A stretch of 64,000 nt of DNA, taken from the NCBI RefSeq assembly GCF_012641265.1, contig NZ_JABAHZ010000001.1:1240001-1304000 (forward strand). Direction: 5' to 3'. Numbering within the stretch: the first letter of the stretch is position 1; every line of letters begins with the position of its first letter. The DNA is from Chitinophaga eiseniae. Its GTDB lineage: Bacteria; Bacteroidota; Bacteroidia; Chitinophagales; Chitinophagaceae. Of this stretch, positions 50,341-59,111 are shown piece by piece. The notes under the pieces are model-generated. The model saw only the letters and a list, made by a program, of their open reading frames with translations, did no database searches and was not told where the DNA came from. The position numbers were made by a program, and so were the translations under genes.

Positions 50341-51375
50341 ATGAAGAAATGTTTAATGCTTCTTTGCCTTGTTGCATTTTTCTCTTGTAAAAAAGATCCG
50401 GTCCACACACAGCAAACGCCAGAATATTCATTTGACAGTGACAATAATTCCGGTTTGATGTTCCAGGATAATGAGCCGTTGTCGGTAATGACCTCGACAG
50501 ACAGGCAGTTTGAAGTAGCTAAAATCATTCGGGTAAGAGCAATAACCGCCGATACTATAGAAATAGCCAATTTTGCGCCGACAGACATTACTGACGCTTC
50601 AATCCTGATGACCGTAAGCGGTATGCCTACCCCTCTCCACCTGCTGCATATCAAAGCTATCAGGGCGCACGCGATTCAAAAGATCCGGTATCCATTTATG
50701 ACCGGTACTGCGAAATGCCTGAACACCAATAACCAGGAGGTAGATATGTCTTCCTATAAAACAACTGGGATACCTCCGGCCAACGCATCTTTTGATTTTG
50801 ATGGCGAAACAGACCTGATAAAAAAACTCAAAAAGATAGATAGTATCAAATGGGTAATAAGATTCAACGATTATAATACCAGCCAGGATCCTGCTTCAAA
50901 CTGGAAAATCGCGCCCACAGCAAAAGACTTTCGCCGATATACAGGTCTGTTCATCAATATGGCTTACCATTTCATGAATGACTCTTTGGAAAGATTATAT
51001 GTCGATGAACCGATTACAGAAAATGATGGCGTTACATTTATAACCGCCGACAAAAAGAAGACCCTGTTTCAGAAGTACAAGGATATATCCTTCATGAAAA
51101 CGGGCGTGGTTACGCATGTTGATGGCCTTGGTGGCGGGTCCGTATTCGGAGTAGGTAACAGCGTACTGGGCGGATATCTCAGCTCCAGCCCCTGCTTTAT
51201 TACCATCCATGAAATGGGACATATGCTCGGTTACGGTCATACCTCAACGATGACCTACCCCAAAGACAACCATGGCGCAGTGGTACCTACTGGCCGGGTT
51301 TGGAGCGCTATGCTTACTGCCAACGATTTTCCTATACAGAAAAATAACTATTACAAACCTACGGATCTTCAATAA
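50341..51375 (+). CDS. Metzincin-type zinc metalloprotease lipoprotein
   Basis: 344 residues, lipobox FFSC (Cys16). The C-terminal third has HEMGHMLGYGHTSTMTYP: zinc ligands His290, His294, His300, catalytic Glu291, the metzincin Gly297, and a Met-turn Met304 only four residues after the third His, unusually close. The N-terminal 240 residues are unlike known propeptides I recognise. Probably an outer-membrane or surface protease. Isolated gene with its own terminator. Confidence 0.75.
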   Translation: MKKCLMLLCLVAFFSCKKDPVHTQQTPEYSFDSDNNSGLMFQDNEPLSVMTSTDRQFEVAKIIRVRAITADTIEIANFAPTDITDASILMTVSGMPTPLHLLHIKAIRAHAIQKIRYPFMTGTAKCLNTNNQEVDMSSYKTTGIPPANASFDFDGETDLIKKLKKIDSIKWVIRFNDYNTSQDPASNWKIAPTAKDFRRYTGLFINMAYHFMNDSLERLYVDEPITENDGVTFITADKKKTLFQKYKDISFMKTGVVTHVDGLGGGSVFGVGNSVLGGYLSSSPCFITIHEMGHMLGYGHTSTMTYPKDNHGAVVPTGRVWSAMLTANDFPIQKNNYYKPTDLQ

Positions 51376-51393
51376 GTGTCACTAAATAGTGGT

Positions 51394-51438
51394 AAAATAA
51401 ATTACTCCCGGCAATTAGGGCCGGGAGTAATTTATTTT
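51394..51438. terminator. 19-bp stem terminator, both strands
   Basis: Perfect 19-bp stem (51394-51412 with 51420-51438), 7-base loop, GC core flanked by A-run and T-run (AAAATAAATT/AATTTATTTT), 18 bases after the metzincin stop. Confidence 0.85.
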
Positions 51439-51639
51439 ATTACTGTCCTATTAAGAAAATTAAGAAGGGATCAACTTCTATCCTATCATACGAATGACGG
51501 AAATGCCCCGAAAAATTTCGTAAACAACTACCTTGTTTGACGAGTTTATAGGCTATTTTTGAGAACGCTGACGAGCCAGTATACAACTTCGCTGCAGCGT
51601 ATCGAATAAAAAAGCTGTTAACCATAAAACCGTCAGTAT

Positions 51640-52026
51640 ATGAAAACAAAAAAGATTTGGGCTAATTTCGGCGTTCAGGATTTAGAACGTACCACTAAGT
51701 TCTACCAGCAACTTGGGTTTAAACACAACGGCGCATCGGATCAACTGACCAGCTTCTTCTTTGGTGAAGAAAACTTTATCATCCATTTCTTTTTGAAAGA
51801 TATACTTGAACCCGCCATGATGGGACCAATTATTGATTCAACTACTGGAAATGAAATTATATTTACCCTTGCTGTTGCTACCCGGGAAGAGGTGGATAGT
51901 TGTGAAAAAGAAGTGCAACAAGCTGGTGGAACAATTGTTTCCAGGCCAGCGGAATTTGGAAAAGGTTATTACGGTTTCGTGTTTGCTGATCCGGACGGTC
52001 ATAAGTTCAATATCTTTCAAATGTAG
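51640..52026 (+). CDS. VOC family (glyoxalase-like) protein
   Basis: 128 residues, cytosolic: KIWANFGVQDLERTTKFYQQLGFKHNG, EVDSCEKEVQQAGGTIVSRPAEFG, GYYGFVFADPDGHKFNIFQM. Typical small VOC protein of the kind often annotated glyoxalase/bleomycin resistance/dioxygenase; no substrate can be given. The alpha-galactosidase gene follows at 44 bases; the pairing may be accidental. Confidence 0.88.
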   Translation: MKTKKIWANFGVQDLERTTKFYQQLGFKHNGASDQLTSFFFGEENFIIHFFLKDILEPAMMGPIIDSTTGNEIIFTLAVATREEVDSCEKEVQQAGGTIVSRPAEFGKGYYGFVFADPDGHKFNIFQM

Positions 52027-52070
52027 TGCTATACCAGCTGAAATATCCAACCCGGAATAAACAGTCGACA

Positions 52071-53300
52071 ATGATAAATAAGAAAATTAAAGGGGCTTTA
52101 CTGGCTATCTGCCTGATGTGGTGTTCCCTCATGGCCGTTGCCCAAAATACGCCGGCCAAACCGCGGACACCTATTATGGGCTGGGCCAGCTGGAACAACT
52201 TCCGCGTCCACATCAATGAAAAGCTTATCCGGGAACAGGCCGATGCCATGGCGCAAAACGGGCTGAAAGCAGCTGGCTACCGGTACATTAACATTGATGA
52301 TGGCTTCTCTGGCGGCCGGAATGAAAAGGGGGAACTGCAATACAATGCCCAGCGCTTTCCTGGTGGCATGAAGCGACTGTCGGATTATATACATAGCAAA
52401 GGCTTGCAGGCAGGCATCTATGCGGAGGCCGGCGTTAACACCTGCGCATCTATCTGGGACCAGGACACCATCGGATCGGGATCCGGGCTCTATGGACACG
52501 ATGAAAAAGACCTGACCCTGTTATTGAAAACATGGGGATACGACTTTCTGAAAGTAGACTGGTGTGGCGGGAAAGACCTGGGCCTCGATGAGCAACTGCG
52601 CTATACACAGATCTCCAATTGGATCAGGGTCATCAAACCAGAGGTGGTTTACAACATCTGCCGCTGGCAATTTCCCGGCAAATGGGCGCCGCTGGTGGCC
52701 GATTCCTGGCGGATCTCCGGCGATATCGACAACAATTTCGCGTCCATTCTCAGGATCATTGCACTCAATGCTGACCTCTGGTCCTACTGCTCCCCGGGAC
52801 ATTTCAACGATATGGACATGCTACAGGTAGGTCGCGGTATGAGTTATGATGAAGACAAAAGCCATTTCTCCATGTGGTGTATCATGAACTCTCCCCTGCT
52901 GCTCGGCAACGATCTCCGGAAGATCTCCTCACAAACATTATCTATCGTTACCAATAAGGAAGTCATTGCATTAAACCAGGATCCACTCTGCTACCAGGCA
53001 AGGAAATTTCGCGATACATTGGGCGTGCAAATTTGGGCCAAGCCACTGATCAGCGTGAGCAACGGGCAGGTGGCGGTCGCACTGCTAAACACCACCAATA
53101 TGCCGGTAACGGCGGAGCTGAGTATTGGCACCATCGGCTTAAACCCCGATAAACCGGTTACCGTACGCGATCTTTGGAAACATGAAGAGGCAAGGCTTTC
53201 TCCTGGCAAACCACCTGTTTACCAACTGCCACCACATGGGGTTGTGGTGTTGAAGATTACCGGCACTAGCATACCATTTAACGTTTTCACGAGAAGTTAA
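52071..53300 (+). CDS. Alpha-galactosidase, glycoside hydrolase family 27
   Basis: 409 residues from ATG 52071 (an earlier in-frame ATG at 52026 adds 15 residues before the signal peptide IKGALLAICLMWCSLMAVAQ). GH27 motifs: PIMGWASWNNFRVHINEKLIREQADAM, YRYINIDDGF, nucleophile Asp163 (FLKVDWCGG), acid/base Asp218 (SWRISGDIDN), HFNDMDMLQVG, and a C-terminal beta-sandwich. Releases terminal alpha-galactose from plant oligosaccharides in the periplasm. Confidence 0.93.
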   Translation: MINKKIKGALLAICLMWCSLMAVAQNTPAKPRTPIMGWASWNNFRVHINEKLIREQADAMAQNGLKAAGYRYINIDDGFSGGRNEKGELQYNAQRFPGGMKRLSDYIHSKGLQAGIYAEAGVNTCASIWDQDTIGSGSGLYGHDEKDLTLLLKTWGYDFLKVDWCGGKDLGLDEQLRYTQISNWIRVIKPEVVYNICRWQFPGKWAPLVADSWRISGDIDNNFASILRIIALNADLWSYCSPGHFNDMDMLQVGRGMSYDEDKSHFSMWCIMNSPLLLGNDLRKISSQTLSIVTNKEVIALNQDPLCYQARKFRDTLGVQIWAKPLISVSNGQVAVALLNTTNMPVTAELSIGTIGLNPDKPVTVRDLWKHEEARLSPGKPPVYQLPPHGVVVLKITGTSIPFNVFTRS

Positions 53301-53315
53301 AAACGACGCTAAAAT

Positions 53316-53351
53316 AAAAAGACCTGTCAGCTAAAACTGCCAGGTCTTTTT
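53316..53351 (+). terminator. Terminator after the GH27 gene
   Basis: 11-bp stem AAAAAGACCTG/CAGGTCTTTTT (53316-53326 with 53341-53351), 14-base loop, T5 in the stem end. Confidence 0.85.
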
Positions 53352-53380
53352 CGTATCAGAATAAAAAATTGCATAAAAAA

Positions 53381-53426
53381 TTGAGTAACTTAAAAGTTAC
53401 GCATATATTTGTAACCTAAAAGTTAC
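53381..53426 (+). promoter_or_regulatory. Promoter with two interleaved operators (DinB/PEP-mutase operon)
   Basis: TTG at 53381-53383 and TATATTTG at 53404-53411 (20 bp apart) make a Bacteroidota-type promoter. GTAACTTAAAAGTTAC (53385-53400) fills the spacer and GTAACCTAAAAGTTAC (53411-53426) begins at the last base of the -7 box; the two palindromes are 26 bp apart. This layout fits repression. Confidence 0.8.
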
Positions 53427-53446
53427 ATAATATAAAAAAGATCACA

Positions 53447-53893
53447 ATGGAACAGCACATCTTATTGTTACAATTGGAACAAAGCCAGGCACAATGCCTT
53501 AGCACCTTACAAAACATCCATACCGAAAATGCATCTTTTCGCTTGTCAGAAAATACGCGATCTGTTGGTTTCAATTACAGACATATAGGCGAGACCATTC
53601 ATTTGTTAGCACAGTTTCTCGGCGTTCCAACTGATGTTCAAGGTACCACGATGGGAAAACCAGATACTGGTCAGGAGTATGATTTAACCACCAGTAAAGC
53701 ATTATTTGAAAAAGGCTACGATATACTTAGAAAACTTGTTCATACAACGAGTGTTAACAGCTGGTTGGAAGAAATTGACACACCCTGGTTTGGAAAAATT
53801 CCAAGAATAAGGCTTTATTCCATCATCCTTTTTCATAATGCACACCATTGCGGACAAATATCATCCGCGATAGTTAATGGGAAAAAATACTAA
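53447..53893 (+). CDS. DinB-like four-helix metal-binding protein
   Basis: 148 residues, all-helical, with the three histidines expected for DinB/YfiT-like metal sites: FNYRHIGETIHLLAQFLG and LFHNAHHCGQISSAIVNG. Members act as thiol S-transferases (bacillithiol or mycothiol type) or have unknown roles. It is 12 bases upstream of the PEP-mutase-like gene and both follow the operator-flanked promoter at 53381. Confidence 0.82.
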   Translation: MEQHILLLQLEQSQAQCLSTLQNIHTENASFRLSENTRSVGFNYRHIGETIHLLAQFLGVPTDVQGTTMGKPDTGQEYDLTTSKALFEKGYDILRKLVHTTSVNSWLEEIDTPWFGKIPRIRLYSIILFHNAHHCGQISSAIVNGKKY

Positions 53894-53905
53894 AATAATT
53901 ACCAT

Positions 53906-54637
53906 ATGGAATTTCATCAATTGCATCATCAGTCCTCCCCTTTTATTTTAGCCAATGTATGGAACGTTAGAAGCGCACAAATAGTGGAAAACTGTGGCTT
54001 TAAAGCAATGGCAACGTCAAGTGGCGCCATTGCTGAATCACTTGGTTACAAAGATGGCGAGCAAATTCCTTTTGCTGAACTATGCTACATAGTTGAACGC
54101 ATCAAAAAAAGCACTTCCATCCCATTTTCTGTGGACCTGGAAAGAGGTTATACAAATAATATGGAAGTACTCCTTGAAAACATCCGGCAATTAATAGATG
54201 CAGGTGTTGCGGGTATAAACCTGGAAGATCATGAAGGCGAAGATATTTATCTCAGAAAACTGAGCACTATTAAAAACTACCTGCTTAAAACTCATCAGCA
54301 GCTATTTATCAATGCCAGGACAGATGCTTTTTTACAAAAATTGCCAGCTCCCCTGGAAACCACTATCAGCAGGGCGCAACGATACCAGGATGCGGGCGCT
54401 GACGGGCTATTTGTAACAGGCCTGCAAGATACTGCCACTATCAAAAAAATAGTGACTGCTACTACTTTACCGGTAAATGTGGTGGGGCTCCCCCAAATTT
54501 CATCTGTTGAAATATTAGCCGCGTGTGGCGTCAAACGCATTAGCATGGCGGGCTTTTTATACAAAGCGACTTACCGCAACCTCGAAAAAATCGGCAAAGA
54601 AATATTGCTTCAACAATCTTTAGCACCTTTATACTAG
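53906..54637 (+). CDS. Isocitrate lyase / PEP mutase family protein
   Basis: 243 residues: FILANVWNVRSAQIVENCGFKAMATSSGAIAESLGYKDGE, IPFSVDLERGYTNN, AGVAGINLEDHEGED, FINARTDAFLQKL, LFVTGLQDTATIKKIV. The Asp, Glu and Arg residues of the barrel are kept, but the Cys of the KKCGH isocitrate-lyase motif is not, so it belongs to the short oxaloacetate-decarboxylase/PEP-mutase-like group. Cytosolic; cleaves or rearranges a C-C or C-P bond of a 2-oxo acid. Second gene of the DinB operon. Confidence 0.88.
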   Translation: MEFHQLHHQSSPFILANVWNVRSAQIVENCGFKAMATSSGAIAESLGYKDGEQIPFAELCYIVERIKKSTSIPFSVDLERGYTNNMEVLLENIRQLIDAGVAGINLEDHEGEDIYLRKLSTIKNYLLKTHQQLFINARTDAFLQKLPAPLETTISRAQRYQDAGADGLFVTGLQDTATIKKIVTATTLPVNVVGLPQISSVEILAACGVKRISMAGFLYKATYRNLEKIGKEILLQQSLAPLY

Positions 54638-54692
54638 AAAGGTGCTCTCCGGATTATTGCTTAAAAGGAAATACACCGGCCTGAGTGTGATG

Positions 54693-54730
54693 TAAAACGG
54701 CTTGTAAGCGATCGCTTACAAGCCGTTTTA
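54693..54730. terminator. 38-bp perfect palindrome between convergent genes
   Basis: 54693-54730 is a perfect palindrome of two 19-base halves with no loop (centre GCGATCGC), starting TAAAACGG and ending CCGTTTTA. It should terminate both the PEP-mutase operon and the DUF6067 gene. Confidence 0.9.
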
Positions 54731-54755
54731 TGCCGGGAGAATATTTCCCTTAAAC

Positions 54756-57700
54756 CTATTTTTCTTCGATGATTATAAATCCACCTCTTCCTTTTTCGAC
54801 TTTAATGTCAGTCAAGTTACCAACTAATGGGCCTTTCTGCAAACCTTCTACTTCCGGAAAATAAATGCTTACTTGCTTAGGATTCCATCCCAGTGATTTC
54901 CAGTCAACATCCAACCTGATGTTCGTGTTGTTTTCTGCCCAACTGGCATAAACGATCAATAGCTTCTTCGGCTGGCGGTAGACAGTGACCTTTACGTTAC
55001 TGTCGCTACATTTTACAGGAAGGGCGGGATCCCAGCAACCAACCATCCTGGCGTTCTTTATATCAAACCTGTCCCACAACCGCCAGAGTGCCGATGGATC
55101 ACAGCCAGTCCACCCCAGTCGTGAGGTCATTCCGAATAGCATACCACGATAAGCATTTCCACAATTATTCAACATTTCACTATACAATCCAAATGGGATA
55201 CCTGATACTTCCACCAGCCAGTAATCAGGGTTTTCGTTATAATTATAACCCTCACCCAGCCATAAACTATTGAGACAGGGAAATAGTTCCATATATTGGT
55301 TAGCCGGGCTGTTCAAGCCATAACTCGGATGAAAATTATTGCCGGAATGAAAGTCAATCAAACAACTGTCGGCCGCTCTGTCCATTACTTTTCTAACCCT
55401 TTTCATAATATCCCGGTCATATCCTACTCCATCCAGGTAAATACCCCTTATGCCTACATTTTTCACCAACCAATTCAGCCCTTCCAGGTAATAGTTGTGC
55501 CAGCGGCTAAGTCCCTGGGTTCTGATGGACATATCATATTCCGAATTTTCCAAAGGAGTATGCCAGGCAGCATCGTAGTTCTTTCCCAGGTGCTCTACCA
55601 GCCAGGGCCCACCAGTCGAGAATAAATTTCCACCGACACCATCATCTGCAAACTGATCTGCCAATTGTGACCCTTTACCTGGTGAGAAAATTTCATCACC
55701 CAGGCTACGCAAGGCCCATATCTCCCGGGTATAATTAGTTAACTCCCTAACGGTATAGTATAATTTGGTTCTGATTCCGGCACTCCTGTTAGCGGTCACA
55801 TATTTCGTTAACGTATCTGTAGCCAGGAACGGATAATTGATATAGGGATTCAGCATATTGCCCTGGTGAATATTCATAACAGTAGCACCCTTTTCTGATG
55901 CCTCCTTCCTCCAGTTTGCCAGCGGCGGATCTGCCTGAAAATACCGCTCGCTCCAATGCTCCTGGCTGAGCGGCTTTACAGGTGTGATTAATAACCCAAA
56001 ATTCAGGTGGATGATCTGTCCCGCCCGAAGCTGCTGCTGCCCCGTGAAAGCCGTTAGCATCACCTTGTCCGCTTCTTCAAGGACATGGCACCCTCCCTTT
56101 CCATCGTTACTCCAGTCTTTGTAGGGTCCTGTTTTATCAAAATTGTATAAAGCCCAGTCCGGTGTCTCATTTTTCAGTTTACACTGTAATCCTGCATTCA
56201 CATCTCCCATCCACAGCATATTGTTGGCTTTCTTTTTTTCCCATTTCCAGTCCCATCGCTCCGGCCGTACTCCTCCTTTACAACCGAGCCCCATCATATA
56301 AATAGCAGCTTTCCGTGCATATGGAATTCTCAGTTCCATATTATCTACCATACAATCTTTCAGCGCCTTCATTGTTAATTGGTAGTTGATATAACCGTCG
56401 CATTCCATTTTTGCCCAAACCTTCAGCACAATCCCATCTCCTTCTAATTGCGTTTCCCAGCTCACTGCTCCGGCAGATGGCTGATGAACGGCAGGCGCCG
56501 GCCCTTTCCATTCAAGTTCTTTTCCATCTCGTACCACCACCATTTTTACCGCGCCATTGAGGATGTCTCTTGACGGGCCATTAACGCCGTCGTTAGATCC
56601 CGTAAAGCTGCTGGTTATTTTGTCGGGGAAACCATACTTGTCAAATCGCAGCGTCCTTCCCAATATATTGACCGTCCGTTGTTTTACTACCACAGGTGTA
56701 TACGGCCGATATACACTATCATCCAGCCCGATATCTGAATCTAACCAGTTCAGTCGCGCGAGTGTAGGTAATTCATTGTAACCTCTGTCTTCAAGGATCA
56801 TGTCCTTTATCGTTAGTTGTACGGGGACGCTTCTTTCTTTAACACCCTCTGCGGATACTTTAACCTGTCCATGATACACACCCGGCTGCTGATCTTTCGC
56901 GATATCCACTCCTATCCATAGGGACTGTACATCCCCTTTGTCTACCAAAACTTCCTTTTTAAATGATTGGCCTAACCAATCTTTACCTTCCAGGTTAAAA
57001 CACCTGATAGCGGCAGCAGAAATTTTTCCACCTGTTGGATTTTCTAAATCTGAAAATTGAAGACGTAGGTTTTTGAGTGCATGAAAAGCCGCGAATACGC
57101 CAAGCTGGTAAACATAAAATTCGTTGCGCGATGCCAGTCCGTAAAATGTGCCCCCTTCTCCTTTCTCTATCCAACGCTGGCAGATAGCGGAGTCCATTCT
57201 CACCGGAAATTTTCTATCTTCAGGAAACAGTAGAAAGTCCTTCTCTTTATTCTTCTCCAGTAGCTCCTTCACTTCCTGTTGAGTAGCCATAATCTCCATG
57301 GGATAGAAACTGTTAAAGGAATTAATCGCCTCAAAGCGCAACACTTTTGCGTCGGGAAGGTCTTTTATATTTAGCTGCTGTTGCCAGGTTGTACTATAGG
57401 AGCTATCTGGCTTCAGGTATGCCGTACTGGGGAAATACCAGCTCCCTCCCAATTTATATGGCATGTAATACAGGTAATACTCTCCAGGCCCTGTGACCGG
57501 TTCAAAAATAATGTCGCCATATTCCGCATTTATGGTGAGGGTATAAACATTCTTCACCGGCTTTCCGCTAAATGCATCCACTATTATCAAACCTTTTCTG
57601 GTGGGATCATCCCTTCTCCGCCACGGTACATGGACTTTCACCGCGTTACCAGGTTTCCCGACTTCTATTACTGCCCGGTGGTCGCCAAACTCCTTTTCAT

Positions 57701-57827
57701 TCCACTGACCAGTACCATAAGTAGGCAACTGCGCCATTAGAAATTGGCCAGCAATAAGGAGTTCCAGTAATAAAACCCAAAAAATAACTAACCCATACCT
57801 AAAACTAGGTGTATTGCCGACGTTCAT
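54756..57827 (-). CDS. DUF6067-type glycosidase-like exported protein
   Basis: 1023 residues: signal peptide (GLVIFWVLLLELLIAGQFLMAQ), N-terminal beta domain (RAVIEVGKPGNAVKVHVPWRRRDDP), a middle beta-rich region (GVDIAKDQQPGVYHGQVKV), and a C-terminal TIM-barrel-like region (NRSAGIRTKLYYTVRELTN, GIRGIYLDGVGYDRDIMKRVRKVMDRAADSCLIDFHSGNNF, WLGEGYNYNENPDYWLVEVSGIPFGLYSEM). The Asp in IYLDGVGYDR and Glu in LGEGYNY are likely catalytic by analogy with GH families. Family name is from recall; the substrate is unknown. Confidence 0.72.
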   Translation of the reverse strand: MNVGNTPSFRYGLVIFWVLLLELLIAGQFLMAQLPTYGTGQWNEKEFGDHRAVIEVGKPGNAVKVHVPWRRRDDPTRKGLIIVDAFSGKPVKNVYTLTINAEYGDIIFEPVTGPGEYYLYYMPYKLGGSWYFPSTAYLKPDSSYSTTWQQQLNIKDLPDAKVLRFEAINSFNSFYPMEIMATQQEVKELLEKNKEKDFLLFPEDRKFPVRMDSAICQRWIEKGEGGTFYGLASRNEFYVYQLGVFAAFHALKNLRLQFSDLENPTGGKISAAAIRCFNLEGKDWLGQSFKKEVLVDKGDVQSLWIGVDIAKDQQPGVYHGQVKVSAEGVKERSVPVQLTIKDMILEDRGYNELPTLARLNWLDSDIGLDDSVYRPYTPVVVKQRTVNILGRTLRFDKYGFPDKITSSFTGSNDGVNGPSRDILNGAVKMVVVRDGKELEWKGPAPAVHQPSAGAVSWETQLEGDGIVLKVWAKMECDGYINYQLTMKALKDCMVDNMELRIPYARKAAIYMMGLGCKGGVRPERWDWKWEKKKANNMLWMGDVNAGLQCKLKNETPDWALYNFDKTGPYKDWSNDGKGGCHVLEEADKVMLTAFTGQQQLRAGQIIHLNFGLLITPVKPLSQEHWSERYFQADPPLANWRKEASEKGATVMNIHQGNMLNPYINYPFLATDTLTKYVTANRSAGIRTKLYYTVRELTNYTREIWALRSLGDEIFSPGKGSQLADQFADDGVGGNLFSTGGPWLVEHLGKNYDAAWHTPLENSEYDMSIRTQGLSRWHNYYLEGLNWLVKNVGIRGIYLDGVGYDRDIMKRVRKVMDRAADSCLIDFHSGNNFHPSYGLNSPANQYMELFPCLNSLWLGEGYNYNENPDYWLVEVSGIPFGLYSEMLNNCGNAYRGMLFGMTSRLGWTGCDPSALWRLWDRFDIKNARMVGCWDPALPVKCSDSNVKVTVYRQPKKLLIVYASWAENNTNIRLDVDWKSLGWNPKQVSIYFPEVEGLQKGPLVGNLTDIKVEKGRGGFIIIEEK

Positions 57828-58030
57828 GCTTTAAACATTTTTCTGATCAATCAATGAAATTACAAGCCTGTGCTTAGATCTACTGCCATTAATTTGATAA
57901 TTGCCTATGCTTTTTTGATCCCCGGGAAAATGAAAGGCACACTCCTGACATAGGGTTGTCATAATGCGGTACTAGCTTTAGATCATCAAATAAAACTGAT
58001 ACGTTCTTTACCATTACAAACAAATGCTTT

Positions 58031-58417
58031 ATGCAAACTTTATTATCTATCCTGCTTTCCTCTTTGTGGTTATTTGGCAGCGGAGCTGTTGTATTTGCCA
58101 TTTTGCTACCAAAATGGTTTGAGCAAAATTTCCACCTGGTGGCCCGCGATAAGAAGGACTTTAAATTTATACCTGTTTTGACAGAGAAGATATTGCAGAG
58201 TGTAGGTATAACATTGCTGGTAAAATGGACTGTACAGCCTGTTATTGTGTTAACAGCCATTCCCTTGTTACTGATCAGCTGTACTTATCTTTTACAGACT
58301 TATTCCACCTATAAGGTGGAGTGGAGACCAGTGTGCCGGATCGCCCTTATTGACAGTTGCCGGATAATTGTAGCGGTAATAATTGCCGGGCTGATATTTT
58401 CCAGGGAAATTATATAG
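58031..58417 (+). CDS. Small integral membrane protein of unknown function
   Basis: 128 residues, three to four hydrophobic helices (LLSILLSSLWLFGSGAVVFAILL; ILQSVGITLLVKW; VIVLTAIPLLLISCTYLL; IIVAVIIAGLIFS) with a charged loop DKKDFKFIPVLTEK. No family recognised. The frame is real by its clean ends and hydrophobic pattern; a 123-residue frame on the other strand overlaps it and is less likely. Confidence 0.6.
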   Translation: MQTLLSILLSSLWLFGSGAVVFAILLPKWFEQNFHLVARDKKDFKFIPVLTEKILQSVGITLLVKWTVQPVIVLTAIPLLLISCTYLLQTYSTYKVEWRPVCRIALIDSCRIIVAVIIAGLIFSREII

Positions 58418-58504
58418 CGCTTTTTTTCGTCCTCTTCACCCTTTTTCCCGTGACGCTTGCCTTTTATACTGCAATATCATTAATCAACCAAAATTAATAA
58501 GCGT

Positions 58505-58975
58505 ATGAAAGTTTGCGAGGGAACATTCAGGATAACAATCCTGGCAATGGCTGCCGCCATTGCCCTATCGTCCTGTTCATTTTTCAAAACACCGGAGGCA
58601 AGGCTGCCACGTAAGCTGGCTGTTAAGGTTTTCAACATCACCCCGCAAAGGGCAGCACTACGGGTTACGGGTGTATACTACAATCCCAACAACTACGGCT
58701 TCACCTTTACCGGCGGAGAGCTGGACCTCCGGCTGGATACATTTTACCTGGGACATGTAAAACTCGACACCGTGATGAACATACCTGCCCATGCTACCTT
58801 CACTGTGCCTGTGATAGAGGAGCCTGATTTTGCAAAGCTGGGCAATAGCGGCATCAATATGGCCGATTCTGTGCTGGTGTCGTTTTCTGGTACCATGGCA
58901 GGGAAAGTGGGATGGTTCTCAAAAAAAATCGATATCAAATACCAGGGCAAACATTTCCTGGATATAAGTTTCTAA
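58505..58975 (+). CDS. LEA14-like (LEA type 2) lipoprotein
   Basis: 156 residues; lipoprotein signal (LAMAAAIALSSC), then a WHy/LEA14-like beta domain: LAVKVFNITPQRAALRVTGVYYNPNNYGFTFTGGELDLRLDTFYLGHVKLDTVMNIPAHATFTVPV, with the YNPNNYGF motif typical of the family. Periplasmic; role unknown, in other organisms linked to desiccation and stress. Confidence 0.85.
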   Translation: MKVCEGTFRITILAMAAAIALSSCSFFKTPEARLPRKLAVKVFNITPQRAALRVTGVYYNPNNYGFTFTGGELDLRLDTFYLGHVKLDTVMNIPAHATFTVPVIEEPDFAKLGNSGINMADSVLVSFSGTMAGKVGWFSKKIDIKYQGKHFLDISF

Positions 58976-59111
58976 CAGGATCAGGATGCTTCCTCTGCTT
59001 ATTTTCTAATCTAATTCTAATCAACATATAACATCAATAACTATTTACAGATTAAACTTTTTGATTATAATAAAGTCTACAATCACTATATAGTATAATC
59101 TGTAAAAGCAC

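Noticed and set aside
57938..57980. TAGCTTTA and TGACATAGGGTTGTCA before the gene at 58031, as another regulon promoter
   Set aside because: The box matches P2, but no palindrome lies 23 bp before it and the half-sites present have an 8-bp spacer, so the fixed architecture is absent.
57889..58260. Minus-strand 123-codon frame overlapping the small membrane protein at 58031
   Set aside because: Its composition is not protein-like (many Cys, Ser, Asn, no pattern), whereas the plus-strand frame has clean transmembrane segments.
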